The position numbers and the translations under genes are program-made. This document shows positions 9,976 through 20,669 of a DNA stretch of 64,000 bases, piece by piece (the stretch's first letter is position 1; each line of letters begins with the position of its first letter). The DNA is from Pleurodeles waltl. Taxonomy: Eukaryota; Chordata; Amphibia; Caudata; Salamandridae. The stretch is taken from contig NC_090437.1 of NCBI RefSeq assembly GCF_031143425.1, positions 845,693,978 to 845,757,977 of the forward strand, given 5' to 3'. The notes under the pieces are model-generated. The model saw nothing but the letters and a program-made list of their open reading frames with translations, was not told where the DNA came from and made no database searches.

Positions 9976-10350
9976 TACAGAGACACTATAGTTAGGCTCA
10001 CATTTTAAACTTACCAAACCATAGAAATTTACCTGTTATACCTTGAGTTATCTCACGTAACTATTACTCGTGCCCTAAGGTAACTATAACTCGTGCCCTT
10101 GCCGTGCACTGCTACTTGCCTCAAAACTAACTGCACTCATGACATCTTTGATAAGATCATTGATAATGTCACTGTGACATCTGCAGTAAAATTCTTGATC
10201 TGATAACTGTGCATGGTGAGAGCGCAAGTTATCATTACCTTTGGGCATAAGTTATAGTTACTCAAGATAACTGTAACTGTAACAGGTGAATTTCTCTGGT
10301 TTGGTAAGTTTAAAATGTGAGCCTTATTATAACGTCCTTGTAACCTTTGT
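9976..10350. mobile_element. Foldback MITE with ~50-bp terminal inverted repeats
   Basis: The left arm (9990-10038) with GCTCACATTTTAAACTTACC and AAATTTACCTGTTATACC is the reverse complement, with a few changes, of the right arm (about 10275-10322) with GTAACAGGTGAATTTCTC and GGTAAGTTTAAAATGTGAGC. Between them are about 240 bases rich in ATAACT and GTTAT motifs, themselves partly palindromic. Outside the arms, an AACNNNGG-type flank (AACAAAGGTTG at 9899, AACCTTTGTT at 10342) extends the symmetry. No coding capacity. Confidence 0.6.
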
Positions 10351-10361
10351 TTTTTAAGTGA

Positions 10362-10415
10362 ATATAGATATATAGATATATATAGATATAAATATATATA
10401 GAGAGAGATATATAT
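10362..10415. repeat. (TA/GATA)n microsatellite
   Basis: TATAGATATA and TATATAGAGAGAGA units in an uninterrupted simple repeat. Confidence 0.85.
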
Positions 10416-11460
10416 AAATTAGCTACTGGCAGTCACAAGTAAGTAGTTATAGTTAGGACCAAGTTTCCATAGGAAAATCATTGTTTGTTTTGCTAATAAC
10501 TTTGGTGTTGTTTGACAAATCTTCAAGAGAATTTCAAAACCAGTGTGCCAGTCAATGCAGCTGCTATCTAGAAATGTTTGAGATGACTCATTAAACAGGG
10601 GCCGAGAAAAAGGTGCGGTTCCCAGATGCAATTTCCCATGGGAAATTTGAACATAACTACAGCCTAAACTGCTGAACAGTATTACATCAAATTTGGCAGA
10701 AAGTGATCTTGATCCAGAAAGAGTAATTTTTGTAATTTGATGTAAATCCGTTCACTAGTTTTCAAATTAGTAAAGAAAAGAGATTTAGGTATATCTAGGG
10801 ACAAGGAGCCTCCTGGATCAAGCAGATCATGAGATCTGATTGGCTGCCACCACTTCAACGAAGAAGTGGTGGCAGCCATCTTTGGACTTGGGACTCAGCC
10901 TAAGTCCTATAAAAATGCAAAAAAACAAACGAAGGGAACAGACTAGGAATGTTCTGACCCCCTAGGCCTGGTGGTAGGGTCAAAACTAAAGATTTTTCAA
11001 TTTTGCTACAAATTTGGAAAGGATCTGTCCCAAAATAAAAAAGCACAGTTTCCTGTGCTTGTTTTTTTTCTCCCCTGTCCCCCATGCGGGCCAGGTCCTG
11101 GGTAGCGATTAATATCTTTGTTTGGGGTAAGGAAGGTGCCCGTGCCCCCCCCCCCCCAGGCCAATTTCATCCCTAGAGACTCCGTACTCTGGGGCCCACC
11201 CTTTAAATTAAATTGGGAAGGGTCATGTGGGCCCTCTCCCAGACCGTTTTTGGCCCCTGGTTACCACATCCTCAGGGGCCTGGCCAATTATGAGTAGGGG
11301 GTGGGGGGCCGCATTGTGCTCCTCCCAGGGATGATTTTGGCCCCTGGCCACCATTCCTCAGGGCCCAGCCTTTAAATTCAATTGGGATGGGGCATGCAGT
11401 CCCCCACCTGGGCTGATTTCAGCCCTGGGGACCCTATCCCAAGGTCTCGGCTATACAGGT
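10416..11460. repeat. Mosaic of dispersed repeats
   Basis: About 10690-10880 belongs to the same family as the 7.1-7.6 kb foldback element (shared CTGATTGGCTGCCANCACTT and GTTCACTAGTTTTNAAAT segments). From about 11090 to 11460 comes a G-rich block of the 6.3-6.9 kb and 17.9-kb type, with a C tract at 11145-11157. No gene recognised. Confidence 0.5.
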
Positions 11461-11475
11461 AAAGGGGAGGGGGGT

Positions 11476-11761
11476 ATGCAGCAGTGGCAGGCCCACAATA
11501 CCACCATGGCCTCCATGGCAGGGGTGCTGAAGGAACTCTCCACCGTTCTGCATGAATCCGTCTCCCGCCAGCAGGCCCCATCTATTAGCCACATCACTTA
11601 TGAGCCCTCCACGTCAGTGGCAGCTCGTGGAATGGAGGCCCTGCCACAGGACCCACAGGACACCAGCACCCTATCTCTGTAGCCGACGAGCCCCCACGCA
11701 AGCGAGGACCTCCAGCCAGGCATCCTGCCAGAACTGATGCCAAGACCACCACCAGGAAGTG
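11476..11761 (+). pseudogene. Harbinger MYB-like protein, C-terminal remnant
   Basis: The first part reads as a helical segment (MASMAGVLKELSTVLHESVS), the kind of coiled tail that follows the MYB/SANT domain in Harbinger accessory proteins; the last part, in a shifted frame, is a basic tail beginning PPRKRGPPAR that stops at 11759-11761. The N-terminal DNA-binding domain is missing, so only the end of the gene is left. A polyadenylation signal AATAAA lies downstream at 11942-11947. It converges on the transposase gene on the other strand. The assignment rests on context and on resemblance of the tail, not on a diagnostic domain. Confidence 0.45.
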
Positions 11762-11941
11762 ATCCTCTCCTGAACATTCTCCCTTGTGTGTCACTGACGC
11801 ACCCTGTTGACTGCCCACTGTCATGTCTCTGTACTCCCATGGCCACCATAGTGGACCTCGACTTCCCACAACTGGCCCAAGTATTCAGTTGAGCCCACCC
11901 GCCAAGAACCCACTCATCAACCCTTGCACTTGTACACTCCA

Positions 11942-11982
11942 AATAAACACCATTGACCACAATTACTGCCTACGTCTTTATT
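11942..11982. terminator. Facing polyadenylation signals between converging genes
   Basis: AATAAA on the plus strand at 11942-11947 is 29 bases before AATAAA on the minus strand at 11977-11982 (seen as TTTATT). This fits two converging transcripts, the MYB-like remnant from the left and the transposase from the right, ending in the same short interval. Confidence 0.5.
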
Positions 11983-12716
11983 GTCATGAGCATGAAAGAT
12001 ACAGCCATTACATGTGCAACAGTTAACCCATTGTCCTGTGAGAGTGACAGAGGGGGAGAGATATGTAGCAAGGATTACAGTGGAGCAGGCAGTGGCTGAA
12101 GAGATGAGTCAAGGGAGGCAACAGGTGAAGCAAGGACCAGAGTACACCCCTGCAATGTCGTGAAAGTAGAACAAGACAGGGACATCAATCACTATAGGTG
12201 TCACAGATGCCAAATCAACACACATGCACTGTAAGTACAGGAAGCTAAGGTAGAGATGGCAAGTGAAGTCCAAAAACAAATGACCATTACAAACCCACAT
12301 TTACAAGACATACCTCCCACATGGTCCCTCCCTCACAGCAAACAGAGCCACATGTTAGGCAGTTCACACTGCCACAAACAGTAATGTCACACCTCCTCCC
12401 AATGTGGAATCCCAGTACAGGATGCAATACAGAGGAAACCACCTAGAGTAGCACACATATTGCACTGGATCAGGCAGTTCAGGGAACAATGGTCCTGCAC
12501 ATGGATGTCACAAGTGTTGCAACACAACAGCAGGATGAGAATAGCACTGATCTGTGCACATGAACATCCAAATTCATGGCCACACGAGACCCCTCCAACC
12601 CACCCAGTGTCCGATCTCAAATATCTCCAGTTAACACAGACAGCAGGTGGTAGAATGGCACAAGGCAGACAGTGAAACTGGACATATATACCGTACATAT
12701 GACACATAGGTGTATC

Positions 12717-13836
12717 TCAGTGGAAGTATTGTCGTATCAGCTCTACTATAGAGTAAGCTGCAGCCTCATCATCTACCTCATCACTCCCTATGTCCCTTTT
12801 ACTAGCCACTGCCACCTTCTCTGCATCCATCAATGGGATGTGACGTCTCAGGGCCATGTTGTGTAGCATGCAGCAAGCAACAATGATATTGCACGCTTTC
12901 TGTGGTGTGTAGAGTAGGGCACCTCTAGAGATGTGCAGACACCGGAATCTGGCCTTCAGCAGGCCAATAGACTGCTCAATCACCAGTCTTCTACTACTGA
13001 GGGCCTCATTGTACCTTTTTTCTACAGCTACAGTCGGATGCCTCACGGGTGTCAGTAGCCAGGGAAGGTTGGGATAGCCAGAGACACCTGCGTGCACAGA
13101 GGTAAGAGCCATGTCAGGACCAGGAGGGTGTAGCGCAGGTTGTGAAGAGTGTTGAGGGCAGAGGGGAACACATATGTGAGGATACATACTGATGAGGCAG
13201 GCCCAGTCCCTCTGTAGTGGTACCATCATGTGTGGGACAGTGCTGTTTCGCAGAATGTAGGAGTCATACACAAACTCCGGACAACCTGGCTGTCACTTGT
13301 GTGATATATTGGCCAGCCTGACACACCACTTTCACATTGGTGGAATAGACATTTTTACGGTTCCTATACACTTGTTCACTCTTCCTGACCGGCACCAGGA
13401 CAATGTGGGTGCCATATGTGGCCCGAATGACATGAGGGACATGTGCCAGATCGTAGAAGGCAGCTTTCACAGTGGGCAAATCACCACAATGTGGGAACCT
13501 GATGTAGCTGTCCATATGTTGTAGCAGGGCACATAGGGCATCCTTCAGGACGTTGCTGAACATAGGATGTGACATCCCGGCTGCCAAACTCACTGTCATT
13601 TGGAAGGATCCTGAGACAAGGAAGTGGAAGACTGACAACATCTTTACTGTGGGAGGAATAGCATTGGGATGTCAAATGGCAGGCAATAGTTCTGGCTCGA
13701 ACTAGGTCACCAGATCCATGATGGTCTGATGGTTCAGACGATAGGTCTGTATGACGTGTTGCTCTTCCAGGGCGGCAAGGTCAGCTAGGGGCTTGTAAAC
13801 TGGAGCATTCCTCATCCTCAACCTTCCACCATACCT
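12717..13836 (-). pseudogene. PIF/Harbinger transposase (inactive)
   Basis: DDE-type transposase of the PIF/Harbinger (HARBI1-like) family. Visible segments in order on the minus strand: N-terminal helical part ending FHFLVSGSFQMTVSLAAGMS; THIVLVPVRKSEQVYRNRKNVYS around the first catalytic site; YDSYILRNSTV (second Asp, 13263-13265); GYPNLPWLLTPV; and VIEQSIGLLKARFRCL with the catalytic Glu at 12975-12977. A splice acceptor (TTTACAG, minus strand) lies just upstream at about 13837, so this is a downstream exon. Breaks: two in-frame stops between about 13670 and 13715, a frameshift near 13270, and the first catalytic Asp replaced by Tyr (TAT at 13414-13416). A 102-base stretch 13088-13189, bounded by GT and AG, looks like an intron. 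The gene cannot make an active enzyme. Confidence 0.85.
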
Positions 13837-13839
13837 GTA

Positions 13840-14236
13840 AATAGGAGGCAGTAGAAATCATGATATGCAGCATTGACTGTGTGGACACTTATCAGCTGTG
13901 CACCCATGACGCACCTTAAATGCACCCTGTATACACATCACACATGTATAATGATGTCTGCCTGTCCTGCATGCACTGGACTGATTGAAGTGTGCTCATC
14001 CTGCCGGAATAACAAGTCATGGCGTTAGGCGGTCTAAACCGCCGTGCAACTCCTCATAGGCTAACATGGCTGCCTATGGGAAACAGGAGCCAATGGTGAT
14101 CACCTCCGGCGTTGACGGTCATGTCCCTAGAGGCCGTGACCACCATTTCATGTGCTCATGCTCACTTGACTCCTGACAGTCGAGCTAAAAAGACCTCCAC
14201 TGCGTGTGCTGCTGTGTTCTGACTCAGGTAGCCAAG
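13840..14236. promoter_or_regulatory. Divergent interval between transposase and MYB-like genes
   Basis: About 400 bases separate the head of the minus-strand transposase exon from the start codon of the plus-strand MYB-like gene. It holds GGCGGT/ACCGCC motifs at 14024-14046 like those at Harbinger ends, and an ATAGGCTAACATGGCTGCCTATG near-palindrome at 14056-14078. It could be a bidirectional promoter or the junction of two abutting Harbinger copies. No TATA box was clear. Confidence 0.35.
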
Positions 14237-16735
14237 ATGCCACATCCTGCAGGAGGTAGGGCCCCAGCCTTCACCCAGGAGGAATTAGAGAAGCTTGTGA
14301 AGGGGGCCCTACCTCTGTATGGACAGTTGTATGAGGCGCCAGAGCAGCAGGTGAGGCCAATATGACTGTCCTGTCTTTGAGTGGTGCGCATGGGGATGGT
14401 GGGCTTAAGACGAGTCAATGTAACTGGAGAATGGAAATGCGTGAGGAGTCTGAGCCTATGTGGATTGATGAGATGTGGGTGTGGTCGTGAAATGTGTGCT
14501 GTCCACTGCTGTCCCTGTGATGCCACTCTACATTAATTTGTCCTTCTGTCTGTGTCACCTATGCAGGTCAGCGCCCATCAGAAGGGGATATGGCATGCCA
14601 TTGCCAAACAAGTGCGGACCCTGGGGGTGCATGCCCAGCAGAGCACCCACTGAAGACACTGAAGAAAGAGGTGGGAGGACCTGAGATCCTAGGCTTCGAA
14701 GACCGTGGAGGCCCAGCTGGGGACGTCCTCCCACTGAGGGAGGGGTGCCTGTCAGACCCTGACTCCCCTGATGGTCCGCACTTTGGTAGTGGCCTACCCT
14801 GAGGTGGATGGACGATTGAGGGCAGCACAGCAGCCACGAGGGGGTGAGTACACACTATCACTTATGATGTGTGTTGACATTGTGGCTTTGGGTGAGCACT
14901 ATTAGAAGCTGTGGCCGTGGGTACTAGGTGGATTCATGTCCACTATGGGTATTAGCCTGCCAGACAGGATTCACATCATGGATGTTTGGCCATGCAGTTT
15001 GTGCATGGAGGTGCAGCTAGCTATCTGTGTTGTCACCTACTACCAAAATGTGCTGGGCAGCACATGCCACCAGGATCATAGCATCTCTGGTGTGAGGCCA
15101 TTGTAATCAGTTGATGTCAACCACTATGCCGGGGTGACTTTCGGGTCCTCAATCTGCTGTAGTGAGGTAAGGTGGGCCAAGATGTCACTGGGCAATTTGA
15201 CAATGGCCTAGTTGGCATGCCAACTAGCCATGCAGGATTCCGTTGGCTCTGTAGTCCAGGAATAGTGCATCTCTATGGGCATGTGAAGAGTGTAGGTCCT
15301 CGGCAAGTGTGGTGGGTAGAACTCTCATCATGTGCACGGCTGCATCTGTATCAACTTAAGTGGTGCACATGTGCATTTCTGTGGTGACCCCCATGGTGTT
15401 CCATTGTTGTAGCATTTGTAGGTTAGGGCATGGCCTGTCAAGGCATCAAAAGATGTTGTAGTTACCCTGTTTGATTACTGTGCTGACATTGACTGATTGC
15501 AACCTGTCTCTCTCTCTCCCACCCACACTCCCTCCCTCTCCTCCTCTGTCTTTGTGTGCATCAGCATCATCTGACAAAGGAGAAGGGGCACCGGCGAGTT
15601 AGGATACTGCAGCCAACGGGAACCAGGAGGCTGATACTAGCAGATCCGAGGAGACAAGTGGGATGGAGTGCCACGGGGAAGACAGGATTGACAACACCAT
15701 CTTCAGAGTCCTCCTCCAATTGATGCTCCCTGGCAGTGGTGGACCCATCTGGGACCATCCCAGCACCGTACTTTTCTGCCACCCCCTTACCAGCACCGCC
15801 CTCCCTGTGGCTCCCCACCCAGTTGCCCGTGCCCGTTCACCCAGGAGGGTGAGTGTCTCCTTCACCACAGGCACCTCTGCCCCTGCCCTAATCAACCCTG
15901 CTGCCCTCAATGAGGAAGTTATTGACCTCCTAAGGTCCTTATCTGTGGGCAGACAACCATCGTGAATGCCATCCAGGGACTATCATCCCAGATGCAGCAG
16001 ACTAATGCGTTCCTGAAAGGCATTCATGGTGCCCTGTCTAGCCTGGAGAGATCGTTTCAGGCTATGAAGTCCTCCTTGACGGCAGTCAGTGTCCCTTCTT
16101 CTTCCGGCCCATCTCCAGCTACCTGTTCCCAAACCCACATCCCTCTCCCCTCACCCATCCAAGGCACACTTACTGACACACATGCATCCACATCAACAGA
16201 CATGGTATGCAAGGACAGACACAAGCACCACAAGCGCCACCACCACCATGCACCCACACAACATTCAGATGCAGACATGCCAACTTCCACTCCCTTCACC
16301 GAATCCTCCACCACCTCCCCCCTCAGTCACATCACCACTCACAGCTGCAGTCAGCACCTGATCAGTCCCAGATCCTGCCGCATGTGCCCTCACTTGAACC
16401 GTCACCACAATATCAGACCCTCATACATGCACCCCATACACCACATGTGCACATACCACGACAATGAACACCCCACCTGGAGCAGAGCCACCCTACCTGC
16501 AGACACTACCCCAACATTCACTCACACATCCCCCCTGCCATCTCTCTGCATCTTCTCCACCCCTCTTTCCGGGACACCGAAACGCCCACTCACCCACCTA
16601 ACACTCACCCAGCACACACATGGGACACACCAACGCACCTGTACTCAAGGCACATCCACGTACACACCTCTCTACCATACCCTCTCCCTTCACTTGCAAA
16701 CGACCTTCCCACGACCTACCTTGTGCCTCTAAGAA
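14237..16735 (+). pseudogene. Harbinger MYB/SANT-like protein gene, multi-exon remnant
   Basis: Exon 1 (14237-14350) starts MPHPAGGRAPAFTQEELEKL, the usual first helix, and ends at a GTGAGG donor. Exon 2 (14567-14843), after a TATGCAG acceptor, reads VSAHQKGIWHAIAKQVRTLG, then the KRWEDLR third-helix signature in a shifted frame, and ends at GTGAGT. Exon 3 starts about 15565 after GTGCATCAG; it includes LNEEVIDLLRSLSVG and a helical stretch IQGLSSQMQQTNAFLKGIHG before Ser/Pro/His/Thr-rich low complexity from about 16090. The protein is the accessory DNA-binding partner of Harbinger transposases. Breaks: a stop after AQQSTH in exon 2 and frameshifts there and near 15960. The Pro-rich tail may be decayed or non-coding. 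Its partner transposase is probably the one on the opposite strand to the left. Confidence 0.7.
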
Positions 16736-17115
16736 ACATTTCCTGAGTTTTCCCTCTTCACCACCACCCGCCCAGTACTGTTCCCCCCATGCGCCCTGCT
16801 ACCCTTCCCAGACCATTGTCTTCCACCTCCCAGGCCTCCAATGGGCGTCACCATGCCCCTCTCTCATCTAAGCCATCCACCCCCAGCAAGGCCACAGTAT
16901 ACCCCTCCCACAGCCTAGGCCAAGCCCACTCCCTCCAATTCCAGGGACAGGCCCAAACCACCCCCTCCTGGCTAAACCACCACAGTCCAGGGGCAAGCCT
17001 AAGGACCTCGTCTCCAAATCCAGCCCCAAGGACACCCCTCCTAGCCCAGCCCAAAGAACCCCCTCCAAGCCCAAACCCCCCAACACCTGAGGTACCTGCA
17101 TGCCCCATTGATGGC
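16736..17115. repeat. C-rich degenerate CCCA/CCAAG tract
   Basis: Purine-poor sequence made of short variable units such as AGCCCA, CCAAGCCC and CCACCCCC. It keeps open frames on both strands only because of its composition. It lies downstream of the MYB-like exon 3 and may be its decayed proline-rich tail or 3' region. Confidence 0.4.
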
Positions 17116-17339
17116 CCTGCCCTGTAGAGGCCAGCACTTTGCAGTCAGGAGTCAAGTTGGGACCTCATTCTGTGCCCTGTGTTGTTGGGGCACAATGGAT
17201 AGTTCTGGACTGGCCCTTGGGCCTCATTGTACATAGTTTTATTGGTTTTAAGATATTTGTTATATATGCACCACTGCACCGTTGGTGTTGATGGAGACAA
17301 TCTTGTCCTGGCTTTACTTCCACATGTTTGCATTGTAGT

Positions 17340-17420
17340 TATGCGATTTGGCATGTGTGTATGTGTGTGTGTTTTGGCATGGCTTGCTGTGCCGTGTGTG
17401 TGTTGTGTGTATGTACTAAT
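17340..17420. repeat. (TG)n-rich microsatellite
   Basis: TGTGTGTATGTGTGTGTGTT and further TGTGTGTTGTGTG units, with interruptions. Confidence 0.6.
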
Positions 17421-17639
17421 GTCCTTCCCTCCAGTGTGTGCTAGGCTGGTGTACTTACGGTTGGTGTCACTGGTCCTGGAAGTCAATGGCCAGCAGGAGC
17501 ATTGAAAAGTCTTGCAATTTGCGTACCATGCCGGCTACGGACATGACTGAGTTCCTGAAGGTGAGCCTTCCCTTTTATGTTGTTCATTTCCGCCATGCTT
17601 TCTATGGTGGTGAGATCGCCCCGGAAATCCTGGTGGTGT

Positions 17640-17850
17640 GCAGCCTCTTAATACAGGCCTGTAAAACTGCCTGACTGCCAGCCTGGAGATGTGTGCCACC
17701 AACTGCGGCAGTCCGTCCACACTGGCGGTTCGGATGGAAACCTAGCTGTCCTCTGGAGCTGCCTTCCCCTGTCTAGTAATACGGTGGTCTTCACCACCGG
17801 GCCTGCAACGGTCCGACCACCACCTTTATCGCAAGCATAATGAGGGCCAG
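17640..17850 (+). mobile_element. Probable right end of a Harbinger element
   Basis: Alternating CGGT/ACCG motifs (GGTGGTCTTCACCACCGG, CGGTCCGACCACC) lead to AAGCATAATGAGGGCC at about 17834-17849, which resembles the reverse complement of the 1434 end (GGGGCTGATTACGAC). It closes the block that begins with the Harbinger genes to the left. The exact terminal base and target duplication are not established. Confidence 0.4.
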
Positions 17851-17859
17851 AGTCTGCAG

Positions 17860-18270
17860 GGCTGAAAGTGGCCAGGGAGGAGGACACACGCCCCCCTCCT
17901 CCGAAAAATTTACCAGGCCCCTGGGGATGGAGTCACCAGGTCCAAAATCGGTCCAAGGAGGGAAGCCCGTACTCCCCTCCCCTAAAAAATATGGCCCTGG
18001 GAGGAGGCCTGTGGGTTGGCTGCCCTTGGCTGGTTAGCTACAAGGTCTGGCCACAGGCCAGCTCCCCATCACGTGGTGGTAGAATTAACGTACAGTAATT
18101 ACATTTTACTTTATGTTAAAAAACCATAGACAGGTACATTATAGTTAGGAAATAGCATAAAAAATAGAAATTCACTAGAAACCCAAGGTTACAGGGATGC
18201 TATAGTTAGGTTCAGATTTTAACACACAAAACCATAGAAATTCAGCAGAACAAAGGTGCTGATGGTTGCA
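17860..18270 (+). repeat. Dispersed repeat: G-rich block plus AACAAAGGT-type tail
   Basis: First a G-rich part of the 6.3/11.1-kb type, then GTTAAAAAACCATAGACAGG and TACAGGGATGCTATAGTTAG, shared with 9.84-10.0 kb and, inverted, 4.2-4.4 kb. The AACCATAGAAATTCAGCAGA at about 18228 matches the foldback arm at 10.0 kb. Confidence 0.5.
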
Positions 18271-19502
18271 ATACAAGCATTGTATTTATTTTTCTCTTTT
18301 AAATCACATAAAATGCTCTATGATTGGATAATGGGCATCTCAAATATCCTTCACAGAACTATTAGTATCACAGCACTATTGAGAAGTTGAAGCCCAGTAT
18401 GGCTTATTATGTATTTGAGAAGATAACTCCCTACCTGCTTAATTTCAGCTGAACTTGGGTTGCTCACTTTTCTCAAGTTGTTAATTCCAGGAGTGAGGCC
18501 CACGTAGATCAAGGTCCCTGGGATTTGACATGGTCTGATAGGGAGAGGGCATCAGAGTTTTACCTTATCATCAAGCCCCGAAGATGTAGCTCTATCCACT
18601 AGGAAGTGCAGAAGTGGCAAAGCCCCATCCCTGGATGGGTCCCTGTGGACATTTTTAAGGAAAATATCTATCTCTGGGCCCCCTTGCTTACAAACGTTTT
18701 TCGTGCTGAACTGGACCTGTTATTCCCATGTGGAAAGAAGCAGTTATTGTCCCCATTTTTAAGAAAGGGTAAAAAAATAATGCTGTTTGCTATCATCCAA
18801 TATCTCTGTTGGGCTAAACCATGAAGATTTTAGGTACGGTTCTCCTGACTATATTGAAAGATTGGGTGGAAACAAATAATATCATTTCATATTTACAGTA
18901 TGGATTTAGATAGGGGACTGACACCACAGAGCAATGTTGAAATTTTGACATTTTATTAAGGAAATATGTACAAGCTAAAAACAGCTCCCTAACTTTGGTC
19001 TTCCTGGCTTTATGAAGTGCTCTTAATACTGTTAATCGCTCAAAATTATGGAATATCTTGGAGAGTTTGGGGGGTCGAGAAACCCCTAGCTATGCTCTTT
19101 CATTATTTACTCTGGGATACCTCTTTAAGGATTCACTATTCTCCTTCTGGAGACTGCACATCCACCATAAACTGTAGTCAGGAGTCTGGAAAGGCTGTAT
19201 TTTAGCTCTGTTTTTTCTTAATTTATAGAAAAGGACTTCAAGGGCACCTACTTCAAAAGAGGGCAGATATACAGAGGGTGGGAAATAATTTAACTCCCAC
19301 TCTCCTATATGCCGATGACGTAGTCCTCATAGCTAGAGCTGCAAATGGTTTGCAGCGGCTGCTAGATAGCTTTATGGAATTTATGACTTTCTTAGATTCA
19401 GTGGCTAATTCGTCAAATTCCTTTGTTTTAATCTGTGGCTATAAAAGTACCAAACTAACAAATTCTCAGATAAAGGGATCAACAATCTTAAAAGTGGACA
19501 GT

Positions 19503-19983
19503 TTAGGGGCCACATGTACGAAATTCAGGTTTTGTGACTCGCAAATTGCGAGTCATAGCGACTCACAGTTTGTGAGTCGCAAAACCTGATGTACAACAGT
19601 GTCAATGACACTTTTTATGTGGCAAATGGCCTACCTCATGAATATACATGAGGTAGGTCGCAATTTGCAACCCCATTGGGAATGGCCGCCCTCACAGGGA
19701 TGGTGGCCTGCTGGAGACAGCAGACCACCATGTCTGTGATTGCTTTTAAATGAAGCAGTTTTTTTTTTGTTTTGTTTTTTAAATGCAGCCCATTTTCCTG
19801 AAAGGAAAACGAGATGCATTTTAAAAACAAAAATTAAAAGTTTTCTTTTCATTTTTTCAGAGCAGGCAGTGGTAACCCAATCGCAGTTGGGGTTTTGTAC
19901 ATCCCAAATAGCATTTTTCAAGTCACAAACGGCCAGATTCACTGTTTGTGACTTGAAAAATGCTTCGTATATCTGGCCCTATA
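19503..19983. mobile_element. MITE inserted in the LINE
   Basis: Starts GGGGCCACATGTACGAAA and ends TTCGTATATCTGGCCCTA, giving imperfect terminal inverted repeats of about 17 bases. Near the left end a palindromic cluster (GACTCGCAAATTGCGAGTC, then GACTCACAGTTTGTGAGTC) is followed by the A/T-rich body. The LINE reading resumes to the right, so this is an insertion. A 3-base TTA/ATA-type target duplication is possible but not clear, so the superfamily is undecided. Confidence 0.6.
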
Positions 19984-20020
19984 TTACTTAAGTGTTCCTT
20001 TTGACTCTGAGCATAAATGG

Positions 20021-20669
20021 GTCCTTTGCAGTGGCGGCCCGTCCTTTAGGGCGGAGGAGCCATACCCTCCCCACCTTTTGCCCCTCATGAAGAGTGTCTG
20101 ACAGGCTGAAAAAAGGCCAGCCTGACAGACACTCTTCATTTTCAGCTGAACTTTGCTGGGCTGAGGAGGTCACAGCTCCTATGGGCGTGACCACCTCGGC
20201 TCAGCAAAGGTGCCTCGAGGCCCTCCCCTGGGTGATGAGGAAAGCCCTGAAGCGCCCAGGGCAAGTGTCAATCAGTGACACTTCGTCAGAGAGTGGGGTG
20301 GGGTCAGCCAATCAGGGAAGGCAGCAGTCCCAACCCTCCTGGGACCTGGAGGCTGAAGGTAAGTGTGTGTGTGTGTGTATATGTGTATATGTATGTGTAT
20401 ATGTGTGATGTTTTAAATTGAATGTTTGGTGCACGTATGCATGTTTGAGTGTTATTAGTGTTGTTACTGGATGTGCATGCGTGCGTGCGTGTGAGAAAGA
20501 ATGAGTGTGTGTGATGTTTTAAAATGAATGTTTGGTGCGTGCATGTTTGAATGGTATGAGTGTTGTTAATGGATGTGCGTGCGTGTCTGTGTGTGAAAGA
20601 ATGAGTGTGTGTGTGTGCTTCCCGCCGCCCCCCTCCCTCCTAAAGCTGCCGGCCGCCACTTGTCCTTTG
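20021..20669. mobile_element. Non-autonomous hAT element with perfect 8-bp target duplication
   Basis: Element 20029-20661 (633 bases). Left end CAGTGGCGGCCCG; right end GGCCGCCACTT, its near-perfect inverse. Immediately outside, GTCCTTTG occurs on both sides (20021-20028 and 20662-20669): an exact 8-base target duplication, the hallmark of hAT transposition. Inside is a long hairpin at about 20088-20141 (arms AGAGTGTCTGACAGGCT and AGCCTGACAGACACTCT, one mismatch) and a (TG)n-rich stretch at 20360-20610. No transposase; it must have moved using an enzyme from elsewhere. The same end type bounds the 3.7-kb segment at 36919-40602. Confidence 0.9.

Noticed and set aside
11598..11960. 120-codon minus-strand frame
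   Set aside because: Antisense to the MYB-like tail, with no family resemblance.
16057..17155. Several overlapping frames rich in Pro/His/Thr or Gly/Trp
   Set aside because: Composition-driven frames in C-rich low-complexity sequence downstream of the MYB-like exons.
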